DNA from: Pseudomonadota bacterium
GTDB taxonomy: Bacteria > Pseudomonadota > Gammaproteobacteria > Thiotrichales > Thiotrichaceae
Direction: 5' to 3'
Length of the DNA: 45,512 nt
Assembly (NCBI GenBank): GCA_002747455.1
Contig: PDPG01000018.1
Coordinates: 1 to 45,512, forward strand
The notes under the pieces were generated by a model. It was given only the letters and a program-made list of their open reading frames with translations, was not told the origin of the DNA and made no database searches. The position numbers were made by a program, and so were the translations under genes. Of this stretch, positions 17,733 to 27,644 are shown in pieces; the first letter of the stretch is position 1; the number at the start of each line of letters is the position of its first letter.

Positions 17733-18806
17733 CTAGCGTGCGACACACTGCCAAACCAGTACCCGCTTACCCGGTTTAACATTGAAACGAGATATCCCAC
17801 GATTCAATCGCAGCAATACTTTCATCGAAACGCCTGTCCTGCGAGCAATTTGCGACAGCGGTGTAGCGTGTGTGACGGTATAAAACCGATTCCATTGCCG
17901 AGTTCGCTTAATCAAATCAGTCGTACGCCGCATTGCAGCAGAGGGGTTGTCACGGCAATAGCCTGCAGCAGTTCTGATATTTGCATTTGACCTTGCAGTA
18001 TAAACACGACTGCTCCGCCTTTTTGCCAGTCTATTTCTTCTAGGTTTACGCACCCATTTATAGTCCGGCTTGATAAAATAGCCTCGCTTGACTCTTGGTT
18101 TCTTTGCGACCCACACTGCCTTTTGAGTGGTTGTCGCACCTAAAGAACCTGGCATCACCGCGTTACCCTTCAAGCGATGATAAACAGCCATGACACGACG
18201 CACATATTCTTTGGTTTCTTTATACGGCGGGACACCGTCATAACGATCCACCGCACCTTCACCAGCATTATACGCAGCAATAGCATGGCGCATATTCCCT
18301 GAGAAACGCTTCAGCAAAAAACTTAAATAGCGTGTGCCACCGCGAATATTCTGCGAGGCTTGATAAGCATTTTTTACCCCAAAGCGTTTAGCCGTTGCCG
18401 GAATCAACTGCATCAAACCCTGTGCGCCCATGTGGGATCTGGCGTGTTTTACAAAGCAGCTTTCAGCCGTAATCACTGAGATAATTAAATCCTCATCGAC
18501 CGAGTAACGCCGGCTATTAGCTTGAATATAGGGCTGATATTGCTCAGCCCGCTGCCTTAATATCGCAGTGGGTGAGCGATAACAGGCTGGCACAAACGAA
18601 GAACGCCCTTTACGACGTTTCAGTGTTTGTTTCAGGGAAACTTTCTGTACAGCCGCAACTCCTTCGAGCTGATTAAATGCTTTTAGACGATTTGCTAGTG
18701 AGTTCTCATCATCCACCGCGAAGCAGGCTGTAACCAGCAGTATACTTAGCACTGCTGACTTTACACCAATAACACCCAAGCCCCGTCGTTTTGCTTTTAT
18801 TTTCAA
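17733..18806 (-). CDS. Lytic transglycosylase (SLT family 1) with C-terminal LysM, predicted lipoprotein
   Basis: This enzyme cleaves the MurNAc-GlcNAc bond of peptidoglycan to give 1,6-anhydro ends. The 357-residue protein begins with a basic N terminus and a hydrophobic stretch ending in VTAC (Cys28), a plausible lipobox. The SLT domain spans about 85-215: catalytic Glu115 in VITAESCF, then GAQGLMQLIPATAKRFGV and AIAAYNAGEGAV. A very basic linker (Lys/Arg-rich, about 225-310) leads to a LysM module (about 312-350) that should bind glycan strands. It is a single gene, separated from rpoE by a bidirectionally empty gap. Substrate role (cell division, recycling or secretion) is unknown. Confidence 0.88.
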   Translation of the reverse strand: MKIKAKRRGLGVIGVKSAVLSILLVTACFAVDDENSLANRLKAFNQLEGVAAVQKVSLKQTLKRRKGRSSFVPACYRSPTAILRQRAEQYQPYIQANSRRYSVDEDLIISVITAESCFVKHARSHMGAQGLMQLIPATAKRFGVKNAYQASQNIRGGTRYLSFLLKRFSGNMRHAIAAYNAGEGAVDRYDGVPPYKETKEYVRRVMAVYHRLKGNAVMPGSLGATTTQKAVWVAKKPRVKRGYFIKPDYKWVRKPRRNRLAKRRSSRVYTARSNANIRTAAGYCRDNPSAAMRRTTDLIKRTRQWNRFYTVTHATPLSQIARRTGVSMKVLLRLNRGISRFNVKPGKRVLVWQCVAR

Positions 18807-18999
18807 AGTATCCGTACTCTTATTGCAGCATCTGGATTTAGTTTATTTAATCACTTAATCTCAATACCTATTGGCTCGGCAGTATACCTTAGTCATGCCA
18901 GTGCTAGAATCAAAAACTTGGTACAAGAAGTGTTCAACATCTTAGTAAAACTACTTTTTCTGATGTTTTTTATCCATCATTATACAAAAATTAACGAAC

Positions 19000-19809
19000 C
19001 TAACTACCCAAATTTGATAACTCTGCTATTTCAGCTTCACTAAAACCTGCCTGTAATCGGGCTTCAGTATGAACCGGTCCACGCAAACCACCACCCATGT
19101 ATTCGGTTAACAATTCACGGAATGTCGGCTCTGGTGCCTTTCCTTCACGCTTACAGCAGTATTTAAACCAGCGCGAACCAATCGACACGTGGCCAATTTC
19201 TTCCTCAAGAATAATATGCAAAATGGCTACGGTATCCTCATCCCCCACCTGCTCCAACCGTTTAATCATTCCAGGGGTGACATCCAAACCCCGTGCCTCC
19301 AACACCCGTGGCACTAACGCCATCCGTGTGAGCACATCATGGTCAGTTTTCACGGCCATCTCCCACAAACCATTATGCGCTGGCATATCACCATACTGAT
19401 AGCCCATATCATTTAGTCGTGCTTGCAGTAAGCTGAAATGTTTTGCTTCATCCGCAGCAACCGATAACCAGTCGCGATAGAACTGATCCGGCATATCACG
19501 AAAGCGGTATACCGCATCAAGTGCCAGATTAATGGCATTAAACTCAATATGACAAACAGCATGTACCAACACTGCCCGTCCTTCAGGCGTGGTCAGTTTA
19601 CGCATTTTCACTGACTGTGGCGGTACCAACTCTGGCTTATCCGGTCGCCCTGGAACCTCTACTCTCGCCACCTCACCCACACCGTCACGCGGCGGTGGTT
19701 CATCGTTGGCATATTGCTGATAAAGCGCCGTCGCCTCCGTAACCTTTGACATAACATCCGACTGCATCAGGCAACGATAAGCCGCTTCGTGAACAGAAAT
19801 AGCATTCAT
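19000..19809 (-). CDS. DUF455 ferritin-like protein
   Basis: The 269-residue protein belongs to the DUF455 group of ferritin-like four-helix proteins. Likely metal ligands are visible: Glu89 in VCHIEFNAINLALD, Glu121 and His124 in ADEAKHF, and a later ILEEEIGHVSIG with another Glu and His, giving a carboxylate-bridged diiron pattern like that of MiaE-type or ferritin-type enzymes. Function is not established. I choose the ATG at 19809 because the product then starts at SVHEAAYRCL; a start 11 codons upstream would run into a hairpin. It lies just downstream of erpA. Confidence 0.8.
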   Translation of the reverse strand: MNAISVHEAAYRCLMQSDVMSKVTEATALYQQYANDEPPPRDGVGEVARVEVPGRPDKPELVPPQSVKMRKLTTPEGRAVLVHAVCHIEFNAINLALDAVYRFRDMPDQFYRDWLSVAADEAKHFSLLQARLNDMGYQYGDMPAHNGLWEMAVKTDHDVLTRMALVPRVLEARGLDVTPGMIKRLEQVGDEDTVAILHIILEEEIGHVSIGSRWFKYCCKREGKAPEPTFRELLTEYMGGGLRGPVHTEARLQAGFSEAEIAELSNLGS

Positions 19810-19831
19810 AAACAGAGTTCCACAATGAATA

Positions 19832-19852
19832 AACCCCGCCAATGGCAGGGTT
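19832..19852 (-). terminator. Rho-independent terminator downstream of erpA
   Basis: On the minus strand AACCCTGCC pairs with GGCGGGGTT across an ATT loop (one G-T pair), followed by TATTCATT. It separates erpA from the DUF455 gene. Confidence 0.65.
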
Positions 19853-19892
19853 CAGGAAATAATATCACCAAGCACCGCACAGTGGTTGTCAC

Positions 19893-20252
19893 CTAGACAT
19901 TAAACGACGAACCACAACCACAGGTCGTTGTGGCATTTGGGTTACGAATGACAAACTGCGCACCTTCCAACCCTTCCGTATAATCAATGTCTGCACCCAC
20001 CAAGTACTGAAAACTCATTGGATCAATCAGCAAGGTAACACCCTTATTAACCACCGACGTATCCCCATCATTGATATTTTCATCGAAGGTAAAACCATAC
20101 TGGAAGCCAGAACAACCACCACCCGATACAAATACACGCAACTTCAGCGCATCATTATTTTCTTCATCAATCAGCGCCTTCACTTTTGATGCCGCAGCAT
20201 CAGTAAAGTTTAGTGGTGACATCTCATCAACCGACATGGTTTCAACTGACAT
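19893..20252 (-). CDS. erpA: Iron-sulfur cluster insertion protein ErpA
   Basis: ErpA is an A-type carrier that hands [4Fe-4S] or [2Fe-2S] clusters to apo-enzymes, including those of isoprenoid synthesis. The 119-residue protein has the three conserved cysteines: Cys47 in [12 protein letters not shown] and Cys111 and Cys113 in TTCGCGSSF. The N-terminal extension ([13 protein letters not shown]) has three possible start codons; the first is used. It is downstream of a bactofilin gene and is followed by a terminator hairpin. Confidence 0.93.
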   Translation of the reverse strand: MSVETMSVDEMSPLNFTDAAASKVKALIDEENNDALKLRVFVSGGGCSGFQYGFTFDENINDGDTSVVNKGVTLLIDPMSFQYLVGADIDYTEGLEGAQFVIRNPNATTTCGCGSSFNV

Positions 20253-20331
20253 AGCTTGTTGCTCCTAATTCATTAATATCCACAACACCGCCCTTCCTAC
20301 CACCAAGCTGGAGGAGCGGGCAATTTATGGA

Positions 20332-20778
20332 TTACTTAGCATTTCGTCCCAGCGGGCCTGCCTCAACGACACTCCCCACTGGCTGGGCATGACTGACCAA
20401 CTCGTGATGCACTAATTTACCATTTACCCCCGAGCCAACGGCCATTTCCAGTAAATTGTAATGCAGATCACCGTTGATGCGCGATTTTTCGTAAAGCTCA
20501 ACCTTGTTGTTGGCCAACACATTACCGTCAATGCGGCCATTCACCATCACATTCGCCGCCTTCACACTCCCTTTTATGTGTCCGGCATCGCTTAAAATCA
20601 AGGTACTGCCTTCATCATCGGAAATCAAATCCCCCTCAATCGTACACTCCACGTGCAGAATTCCTGAAAAATACACATCCCCTGCAATCTTAAGCTTGCG
20701 ACTTAAAGCCGCATCAACCTTCGGACGGTTTACCTGCGCTTTCGCAGCAACCTGTCTTTTTTTGTTTTTTTTAAACAT
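20332..20778 (-). CDS. Bactofilin
   Basis: Bactofilins (DUF583) are polymer-forming cytoskeletal proteins that localise cell-wall enzymes. The 148-residue protein has a basic N-terminal tail (KKNKKRQ), a central right-handed beta-helix-like stretch with regular strand repeats (IAGDVYFSGILHVECTIEGDL, ILSDAGHIKGSVKAANVMVNGRIDGNVLANNKVEL) and a short flexible C terminus. It lies in the same direction between argC and erpA; a 79-bp gap with an imperfect inverted repeat separates it from erpA. Confidence 0.9.
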   Translation of the reverse strand: MFKKNKKRQVAAKAQVNRPKVDAALSRKLKIAGDVYFSGILHVECTIEGDLISDDEGSTLILSDAGHIKGSVKAANVMVNGRIDGNVLANNKVELYEKSRINGDLHYNLLEMAVGSGVNGKLVHHELVSHAQPVGSVVEAGPLGRNAK

Positions 20779-20894
20779 AACTGCCTATTCCTGTTGATCA
20801 CAACATTACATTGCTCGCCGAAGTAAGCCCCACCTCGGCTTTGTATCGATATGATACACGCTTTAAGCAAAAGGGCTATTATTACTCCCCAGTT

Positions 20895-21923
20895 TTAAGG
20901 CAACATGGCGGGGTGGCGTAACCCCTCTGCTTCCTCAAACCCCAGCATCAGATTCATATTCTGCACCGCCTGACCTGCTGCACCTTTGACCAGATTATCA
21001 ATCACCGATAACACCACAATGCGGCTGCCATTTCCTGGACGATGCAGCGCAATCCTGCACATATTGCTGCCCTTCACCGAGCGTGTCTCCGGCTGGGAAC
21101 CTGCTGGCAGCACATCAACAAAGTGTTCATCTTTGTAACGTGCTTCAAACAAACTTTGTAAATCCAGCGAACCATCATCACGCGCATACAGCGTCGCGTG
21201 GATGCCGCGAATAATTGGCAACAAATGAGGGCTGAAAGTCAAATCCACATCTGCTCCGGCCAATAGCGATAAGCTCTGTACAATTTCCGGCTGGTGACGA
21301 TGCCCTGCGGTTGCATAAGCCTTAAAACTTTCACCAGCTTCGCTTAAACTATTCGCCAACTTGCCCTGTCGCCCCGCGCCACTAATGCCGGACTTGGTGT
21401 CTGCAACCAGGTTTTGCAAATCAATTTTTCCTGACTCAACCAGTGGCAACAAACCCAACGTCACCGCTGTGGGGTAACAGCCCGGATTGGCCACTAGCTG
21501 TGCCCCTCGGATATCATCCCGATGTATTTCCGGCAAACCATACACTGCGGCGTCCAGTAGCTCAGGGCAGGCATGTGTCATACCATACCACTGCGACCAA
21601 ACATCCACATTTTTAATGCGAAAGTCCGCCGCCAGATCAATCACTTTGACACCCGCTTTTAACAGCTCAGGTGTGTGATTCATGGCAATACCATTGGGCG
21701 TAGCAAAAAAGACTAAATCACAGTCTCCCAACGCATCATCCGTGGGGTCACTAAATACACAATCATAATGACCACGCAAATTCGGAAACATTGCATCAAC
21801 GCGCGTACCCGCATTACTCCTTGATGTGACAAAACTCACCTCTACGCCAGAATGCATCGCCAGCAATCTAAGCAACTCCACGCCGGTGTATCCCGTCGCT
21901 CCCACAATGCCGATTTTTTTCAT
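20895..21923 (-). CDS. argC: N-acetyl-gamma-glutamyl-phosphate reductase
   Basis: ArgC reduces N-acetyl-glutamyl phosphate to the semialdehyde in arginine synthesis, using NADPH. The protein (342 residues from the ATG at 21923) has the nucleotide-binding GATGYTG (8-14), the ATPNGIA segment, the catalytic Cys149 in [11 protein letters not shown], and HRHQPEI and [12 protein letters not shown] near the end. An ATG four codons upstream is possible. It is divergent from hemJ with a 64-bp gap. The argG gene is elsewhere in this window (33.8 kb), so the arginine genes are scattered. Confidence 0.96.
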   Translation of the reverse strand: MKKIGIVGATGYTGVELLRLLAMHSGVEVSFVTSRSNAGTRVDAMFPNLRGHYDCVFSDPTDDALGDCDLVFFATPNGIAMNHTPELLKAGVKVIDLAADFRIKNVDVWSQWYGMTHACPELLDAAVYGLPEIHRDDIRGAQLVANPGCYPTAVTLGLLPLVESGKIDLQNLVADTKSGISGAGRQGKLANSLSEAGESFKAYATAGHRHQPEIVQSLSLLAGADVDLTFSPHLLPIIRGIHATLYARDDGSLDLQSLFEARYKDEHFVDVLPAGSQPETRSVKGSNMCRIALHRPGNGSRIVVLSVIDNLVKGAAGQAVQNMNLMLGFEEAEGLRHPAMLP

Positions 21924-21987
21924 ATTTACTCGCAACTCTAATTTATTGGGCCGTATAATAACGGGCTTTCAGAGAGAAGGTAAGCCC

Positions 21988-22410
21988 ATGTATCTATGGC
22001 TCAAGGCATTGCACGTTATTTTCATGGTAACGTGGTTCGCCGGATTATTTTATTTACCCCGCCTGTATATCTACCACGCCATGGATGAGAATAAAGGCAG
22101 CTTTGAGCTATTCAAGGTAATGGAAAAACGCTTATTTGGTATTATGACGATAGGCGCGACGTTAACCGCTATCTTTGGCTGCGCGATACTGTTTATGAAC
22201 CTGGACTACTACCTGACATCCGCGTGGTTTGGGGTCAAAGCTTTGTTCATAATCGCGCTGATTGGCTATCACATCTGGTGTTATAAAATCATGCTGGCAT
22301 TCCGCGAGGCCCGCAACCAACACAGCCACACTTGGTATCGCTGGTTTAACGAAGCTCCCGCTATTGCCTTGATTATCATCGTTATTATGGTGATTGTCAG
22401 ACCCTTTTGA
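21988..22410 (+). CDS. hemJ: Protoporphyrinogen IX oxidase HemJ
   Basis: HemJ is the membrane haem-binding oxidase that converts protoporphyrinogen IX to protoporphyrin IX in haem synthesis. The 140-residue protein has the UPF0093/HemJ signature ALHVIFMVTWFAGLFYLPRLYIYH at residues 7-30, including conserved His9, and four predicted transmembrane helices (about 4-24, 53-72, 81-100, 120-139). The ATG at 21988 is preceded by an AGAAGG-type ribosome site; the longer upstream frame is argC antisense. A TATAAT lies at 21954-21959, but no clear -35. Confidence 0.92.
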   Translation: MYLWLKALHVIFMVTWFAGLFYLPRLYIYHAMDENKGSFELFKVMEKRLFGIMTIGATLTAIFGCAILFMNLDYYLTSAWFGVKALFIIALIGYHIWCYKIMLAFREARNQHSHTWYRWFNEAPAIALIIIVIMVIVRPF

Positions 22411-22429
22411 GATCCGACAATCACAACTA

Positions 22430-22921
22430 TCACGCGTCTTGTGGATGGTAAGATGGCAGCAACGGCGCCAGCTCACTTAAAGCTTTCTCGTAAACCATCC
22501 GTTTAAAATAGACAACCTCTCTCACGGGTCGGTTGTAATGCACCCAACGCCAGCCGTCAAATTCCGGGGTCTCACTTGCCCGCAAATTAACGCACGAGTC
22601 ATCACCGGTCAGCTTCAACATAAACCACAGTTGTTTCTGGCCGATGCAGGTCGGCATTGAGCGACGGCGTATCAAGTGCTTGGGCAAACGGTACTTCAAC
22701 CAATTCGCCGTATAACCCATAACTTCGACATCTTCAGGGCTTAAACCAACCTCCTCATGAAGCTCACGATACATGGCCTCAAGCGGAGTTTCTCCCTCAT
22801 TAATGCCGCCTTGAGGAAACTGCCAGGAACTTTGTCCAATTCGCTTCCCCCAAAACACCTTGCCGTCACAGTTGGAGAGGATAATGCCTACGTTTGGTCT
22901 AAAACCATTTTCGTCTATCAC
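22430..22921 (-). CDS. rppH: RNA pyrophosphohydrolase
   Basis: RppH removes pyrophosphate from 5'-triphosphate mRNA and so starts RNase E-dependent decay. The 163-residue Nudix protein carries the complete Nudix box GX5EX7REUXEEXGU (residues 38-60, [23 protein letters not shown] in part) and the RppH N terminus [15 protein letters not shown] plus SSWQFPQGG. It converges on hemJ with a 19-bp gap and diverges from the HAD phosphatase gene. Confidence 0.95.
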   Translation of the reverse strand: MIDENGFRPNVGIILSNCDGKVFWGKRIGQSSWQFPQGGINEGETPLEAMYRELHEEVGLSPEDVEVMGYTANWLKYRLPKHLIRRRSMPTCIGQKQLWFMLKLTGDDSCVNLRASETPEFDGWRWVHYNRPVREVVYFKRMVYEKALSELAPLLPSYHPQDA

Positions 22922-23077
22922 GACATTCTCCCTTATCTAACGTTACAGGCTGATTTTTTCATAACTGCCATGAATCAGCAAACGTTAGCCGGTATAATCC
23001 GCTCTTTTTTATGCCGAAATTGCCACAACGCGACATTCGGTACACCATCAATCACACTATGGCGAGGCTCAGTCACC

Positions 23078-23737
23078 ATGACACTGGCACTATTTGATCT
23101 TGATAACACACTCCTCAGTGACGACAGCGATTACCAGTGGGGAGAATTTCTGGTATCCAAGAATCTGGTTGATGCGGAAACATATGCGCAACGCAATCGG
23201 CAATTCTACCAACAATACGAAGATGGCACCCTGGATATCCATGAGTATTGTGCATTCACTCTTGAGCCGCTGGCCTGTCGCAGCATGGAAGAGCTGGCCG
23301 AGCTACACAAAGAATTTATGCGCGACTTCATTGAGCCAAAGATGTCAAACAAATCCAAGGCACTGATCGCACAGCACAAAGCCCTGGAACATACCCTAAT
23401 GGTCATCACCGCCACCAATAGCTTTGTCACCCGCCCTATTGTTACCGCATTTGGAATCGATAACCTAATTGCGATTGAGCCTAAAATTAGCAACGGTCGC
23501 TATACCACAGAAATCGACGGTATTCCTTCGTTTCAGGAAGGCAAAGTGAAGCGCCTGGAGGCGTGGTTGGCCGAACATGACGAAACGATGGAAGATAGTT
23601 ATTTCTACAGTGACTCTCATAACGACTTGCCACTACTGGAAAAAGTCGCTAACCCGATAGCCGTTGACCCTGACCCCATACTGGAAGCCATTGCACGCGA
23701 GCGGCACTGGGATATTATCTCACTGATTGATGACTAG
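23078..23737 (+). CDS. HAD-superfamily IB phosphatase (SerB-like)
   Basis: The 219-residue protein has the HAD motif I FDLDNTLL (nucleophile and acid Asp), motif II in VITATNSF, a Lys in EGKVKRL, and motif IV SDSHNDLPLLE, with a SerB-like helical cap (DYQWGEFLV...YCAFTLEP). This is the subfamily IB arrangement of phosphoserine phosphatase and histidinol-phosphatase. Substrate cannot be told from sequence. I use the ATG at 23078 because the motif I strand follows at once; the longer open frame upstream covers rppH antisense. A TATAAT is at 22993-22998 in the upstream region. Confidence 0.88.
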   Translation: MTLALFDLDNTLLSDDSDYQWGEFLVSKNLVDAETYAQRNRQFYQQYEDGTLDIHEYCAFTLEPLACRSMEELAELHKEFMRDFIEPKMSNKSKALIAQHKALEHTLMVITATNSFVTRPIVTAFGIDNLIAIEPKISNGRYTTEIDGIPSFQEGKVKRLEAWLAEHDETMEDSYFYSDSHNDLPLLEKVANPIAVDPDPILEAIARERHWDIISLIDD

Positions 23738-23895
23738 ATGGCCACCTAGCCCTTTGACCTGTCTGGGTTCAGGCTCGACCAAAACGAGTCGTCGCAAAAG
23801 CAAATGATCAGAGCCAGCAAGTTAATGTGAGTGAGTGATTGGATGAGCGGTACTTGAAGGCCACCGGGGGCCGCTCATCAAGCCCGACAGATAGT

Positions 23896-23935
23896 GCCGA
23901 TGCAGATGACTCACACCCGCATCGGCCATATTTTT
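23896..23935 (+). terminator. Rho-independent terminator after the HAD phosphatase gene
   Basis: GCCGATGC (23896-23903) pairs with GCATCGGC (23919-23926) over a 15-base loop, followed by CATATTTTT. A second inverted repeat, GATGAGCGG (23842-23850) with CCGCTCATC (23871-23879), lies just upstream. Both are in the convergent gap between the HAD gene and htpG. Confidence 0.6.
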
Positions 23936-25853
23936 AAGACAATTTCAGCATCAATGTATTCAGCTTATGAACGAAGCCAGCAGGATCTTCCAACTGCCCG
24001 CCTTCTGCCAATAATGCCTGATCAAACAGGATGCTGGCCCAGTCTTTGAACTGCTCATCATCTGTTTCCGCAGCCATACGCTCCAGCATTGGATGTGTTG
24101 GATTGACTTCCAGAACTGGCTTGCTTGATGGCATAGCATGACCTGCCTGCTTCATCAACTGCTGCATATACAGCGCCATATCATGCTCATTCAACACAAT
24201 ACACGAAGGGGAAGAAGTCAGACGATGAGAGACACGCACGTCCTCAACCTTATCGCCCAGTACTTCCTTCAACTGCTTTAGTAAAGACTGTGCTTCATCT
24301 TCGACTTTTTTCTGCTCTTCCTTCTCTTCTTCGCTGTCCAGCTTGCCAAGATCCAGATCACCTTTCGCTACTGACTGTAGTGGCTTTCCATCAAACTCAG
24401 TCAGGCCACTGACCATCCACTCATCAACGCGGTCAGACAGCAATAAAACCTCAATGCCCTTGGCACGGAATACTTCCAGATGCGGGCTGTTCTTAGCGGA
24501 GGTGAAGGTATCGGCCGTCACGTAGTAAATCTTTTCCTGGCCTTCCTGCATACGTGAGACATAATCCTCCAACGTCACATTCTGCTTTTCTGCATCCGTA
24601 TGCGTGGATGAGAAGCGCAACAACTTGGCGATTCTCTCCTTGTTCGTATAATCTTCGGTCGGGCCTTCCTTCAGCACCTTACCGAACTCATCCCAGAAAG
24701 ACTGATACTTTTCAGCATCATTCTTGGCTATCGACTCCAGCAGACCCAATACCTTCTTCACCGACGCTTTCTTCATGCTATCGATGACTTTATTGCTCTG
24801 CAGAATCTCACGGGAGACGTTCAGCGGCAGATCGTTTGAATCAATCACACCACGCACAAAACGCAGATAACGCGGCATCAGGTTCTTGGTGTCATCCATA
24901 ATGAACACGCGCTTTACATACAGCTTGATGCCATTACGCTGCTCCGGCTCCCACAAATCCATCTGGGCTTTTGCAGGCACATACAACAGTGATTTGTATT
25001 CCAGCTTTCCTTCAACATGGTTGTGAGACCATGCCAACGCATCCTGCCAATCGTGGGCAATATGCTTATAGAACTCCTGATACTCCTCGTCTTTAATCTC
25101 ACTTTTTGGCATCGTCCAAAGCGCGTTCGCCTTGTTCACCACTTCCCACTCAGGCGCTTTCGGCTCTGCATCTTCTTTTACATTGCCTTCCTCATCATAC
25201 TCAGGCATTTGCTGCTTGTACATTTTGACCGGCAGCGGAATATGGTCGGAGTATGTCGAAATAATGTTACGCAGACGGTAACCATTGGCAAACTCTTTCT
25301 CATCTTCCTTCAGATGCAGCACAATTTCTGTACCACGAGACGGCTTATCCGCCGCTTCCAGGGTGAAGCCATGTTGACCATCAGACTCCCACTTAACCGG
25401 CTCTGTTGAGCCTGCTGCACGCGTTGTTAGCGTTACCTTGTCTGCCACAATAAAGGCTGAGTAGAAACCAACACCAAACTGGCCGATCAGATTTGAATCC
25501 TTCGCCGCATCACCCGACAATTTGGACAGGAATTCCTTGGTACCTGATTTTGCAATCGTACCTATATTCTCAATGACCTGCTCGCGCGTCATGCCAATAC
25601 CGTTATCACGCACCGTTACTGTATTGGCTTCCCCGTCGAACTCTACCTCAATGCGCAGATCGCCATCACCTTCATACAGTGACTCGTCTGAAATGGCATT
25701 AAAACGTAACTTGTCACAGGCATCCGCACCATTGGAGATCAACTCGCGTAAGAAAATTTCCTTATTGGAGTACAGAGAGTGAATCATCAGTTGCAGAAGC
25801 TGGTTGACTTCTGTCTGAAACTGCATTGATTCCTTAGCTTGTGCTTGAGTCAT
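23934..25853 (-). CDS. htpG: Molecular chaperone HtpG (Hsp90)
   Basis: HtpG is the bacterial Hsp90, an ATP-driven dimeric chaperone. The 639-residue protein has the GHKL ATPase elements: [15 protein letters not shown] near the N terminus, [23 protein letters not shown] and [17 protein letters not shown], then the middle-domain [13 protein letters not shown] motif. The charged linker is short and the C terminus lacks the eukaryotic MEEVD, both normal for bacteria. A sigma-32-like promoter lies 41-67 bp upstream. It is a single gene converging on the HAD gene. Confidence 0.97.
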   Translation of the reverse strand: MTQAQAKESMQFQTEVNQLLQLMIHSLYSNKEIFLRELISNGADACDKLRFNAISDESLYEGDGDLRIEVEFDGEANTVTVRDNGIGMTREQVIENIGTIAKSGTKEFLSKLSGDAAKDSNLIGQFGVGFYSAFIVADKVTLTTRAAGSTEPVKWESDGQHGFTLEAADKPSRGTEIVLHLKEDEKEFANGYRLRNIISTYSDHIPLPVKMYKQQMPEYDEEGNVKEDAEPKAPEWEVVNKANALWTMPKSEIKDEEYQEFYKHIAHDWQDALAWSHNHVEGKLEYKSLLYVPAKAQMDLWEPEQRNGIKLYVKRVFIMDDTKNLMPRYLRFVRGVIDSNDLPLNVSREILQSNKVIDSMKKASVKKVLGLLESIAKNDAEKYQSFWDEFGKVLKEGPTEDYTNKERIAKLLRFSSTHTDAEKQNVTLEDYVSRMQEGQEKIYYVTADTFTSAKNSPHLEVFRAKGIEVLLLSDRVDEWMVSGLTEFDGKPLQSVAKGDLDLGKLDSEEEKEEQKKVEDEAQSLLKQLKEVLGDKVEDVRVSHRLTSSPSCIVLNEHDMALYMQQLMKQAGHAMPSSKPVLEVNPTHPMLERMAAETDDEQFKDWASILFDQALLAEGGQLEDPAGFVHKLNTLMLKLS

Positions 25854-25893
25854 TTAGACCTTCCTAATGTTTATTAAACAACGTGGGGCTGAA

Positions 25894-25920
25894 TTTTGGG
25901 GCTAGTAGAACAAATTCAAG
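25894..25920 (-). promoter_or_regulatory. Heat-shock (sigma-32) promoter of htpG
   Basis: On the minus strand CTTGAA (25920-25915) is followed after 13 bases by CCCCAAAA (25901-25894). The sigma-32 consensus is CTTGAA, 13-15 bases, CCCCAT-T. The element points into htpG, a known heat-shock gene in enterobacteria. Confidence 0.75.
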
Positions 25921-26035
25921 AGATCAGCAAGGCAAAATCTGTATTTTTATTAATTTTCCAGACACGACAACCACACTGACAAACCGTCGCTGTGACATGC
26001 TAAACTCGTCGGGTGTAATAGGAGACTGGCCGCCA

Positions 26036-27604
26036 ATGCTCGCAACAGATCGTAAACAACTGCCGATTGGCATACAAACCTTCTCTAAAATCAGGCAAGG
26101 CGATTATTACTATGTCGATAAAACCGCATTAGCTCTCTCACTAATCACGCACGGCACTCACTACTTTCTGTCGCGCCCGCGCCGCTTTGGCAAAAGCCTG
26201 TTTCTGGATACACTCAAAGAAATTTTTGAAGGCAATCAAGCCTTGTTTGAGGGACTGGCTATACACCCACAATGGGACTGGTCAGTACAATATCCAGTGA
26301 TTCGCTTTAGTTTTGGCAGCAAGGAATACAACCGACAAAGTGGCCTGCAAGAAGCACTCCATACACAACTCAGCCACCATGAACAACGCTTTGGGATAAC
26401 CCCACAATTTAGTGATGCCAGCGGTCGCTTTGCCGACTTGCTGGTGCAACTTCACAAAACAACCGGCCAACCTGTGGTTGTGCTCATTGATGAATACGAC
26501 AAGCCAATGCTGGACGCGCTGGAACAACCGGATATCGCCAAGGCAAACCGTGACTTTCTACGGGGGTTTTACGCTACTATCAAAGACTACGATGCCCATA
26601 TTCGCTTTAGTTTTCTAACGGGTGTGAGTAAATTTTCCAAAGTCAGCCTGTTCTCTGGATTAAATAATCTGAATGACATTACGCTGGATCGTCGTTACTC
26701 CGCCTTATGTGGTTATACCGATGATGACATCGACCAGACCTTTTCACCCGAACTGGCAGGGCTTGATCGGGAAACCATTCGGGACTGGTATAACGGCTAC
26801 CACTGGCTGGGTGAGGCTGTCTACAACCCTTTCGACATTCTGCAACTGTTCGACAAGCGCGAGTTTCGTAATTACTGGTTTGAAACCGGCACGCCCACCT
26901 TTTTACTTGATCTGCTATTCAAACGTAAAGTGCCCAGTCTTCGGCTGGATAATCTGCTCAGTAGCAGCACCATTCTATCCAGTTTTGACTTGGATGAAAT
27001 CGCTACCGAAGCGCTATTATTTCAGACGGGCTACCTGACAATTAAGCGGGAAGAAAACCTTGGTGGACAGTATTTTTATACACTGGGATACCCCAACCGT
27101 GAGGTCTATCAAAGTCTGAATGAAAACCTGTTGTCGACACTGGTTCAGGACACCACACGCCAGACTCAGCAATCCGCGCAGTTATACCATTTGCTGATGG
27201 CCAATGACTTTAATGGACTTCGACAGTTGTTCCATAGCTTTTATGCCAGCATCCCTCACCATTGGTACACGCATAACGATATTCAGAATTTTGAAGGCTA
27301 CTACGCCAGCGTGTTTTACTCCTACTTTGCCGCACTGGGAATTCCGACTATTGTGGAAGATTGCACCAACTTTGGGCGACTGGACATGACGGTACGGTTT
27401 AATCAACAGGTGTACCTGTTTGAGTTTAAAGTCGTTGAAATCGCACCGGAAGGCAAAGCCCTGCAACAGCTGAAAGACAAAGCCTATGTCGATAAATATC
27501 TGGCATTTAACCAGCCGATTCATTTAATCGGCGTGGAATTTAGCAAGGAGTCGCGGAATATTGTGGGGTTTGAGGTTGAGGGAGCCGCTCGCTCAACAGC
27601 GTGA
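26036..27604 (+). CDS. AAA-ATPase-like/DUF1703 (PD-(D/E)XK nuclease-like) protein
   Basis: The 522-residue protein joins an AAA-ATPase-like domain (PF09820 type) to a DUF1703 domain of the PD-(D/E)XK nuclease superfamily. Visible features are FSKIRQGDYYYVDKT near the start, a Walker A in RPRRFGKSLFLDTL, a Walker B in VVVLIDEYDKPM, and near the C terminus GRLDMTVRF followed by YLFEFKVVE, which supplies the Asp and the ExK of the nuclease core. These proteins are often present in many copies in Bacteroidetes and some proteobacteria; their role is unknown and links to mobile DNA or defence are conjecture. The ATG at 26036 follows GGAG (26021-26024); an earlier in-frame ATG at 25997 lacks a ribosome site. 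It starts divergently from htpG and no partner gene is next to it. Confidence 0.85.
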   Translation: MLATDRKQLPIGIQTFSKIRQGDYYYVDKTALALSLITHGTHYFLSRPRRFGKSLFLDTLKEIFEGNQALFEGLAIHPQWDWSVQYPVIRFSFGSKEYNRQSGLQEALHTQLSHHEQRFGITPQFSDASGRFADLLVQLHKTTGQPVVVLIDEYDKPMLDALEQPDIAKANRDFLRGFYATIKDYDAHIRFSFLTGVSKFSKVSLFSGLNNLNDITLDRRYSALCGYTDDDIDQTFSPELAGLDRETIRDWYNGYHWLGEAVYNPFDILQLFDKREFRNYWFETGTPTFLLDLLFKRKVPSLRLDNLLSSSTILSSFDLDEIATEALLFQTGYLTIKREENLGGQYFYTLGYPNREVYQSLNENLLSTLVQDTTRQTQQSAQLYHLLMANDFNGLRQLFHSFYASIPHHWYTHNDIQNFEGYYASVFYSYFAALGIPTIVEDCTNFGRLDMTVRFNQQVYLFEFKVVEIAPEGKALQQLKDKAYVDKYLAFNQPIHLIGVEFSKESRNIVGFEVEGAARSTA

Positions 27605-27644
27605 CTCCCGATGCCCCGTCACTGCTTTCGATGAGTGATTCCAC

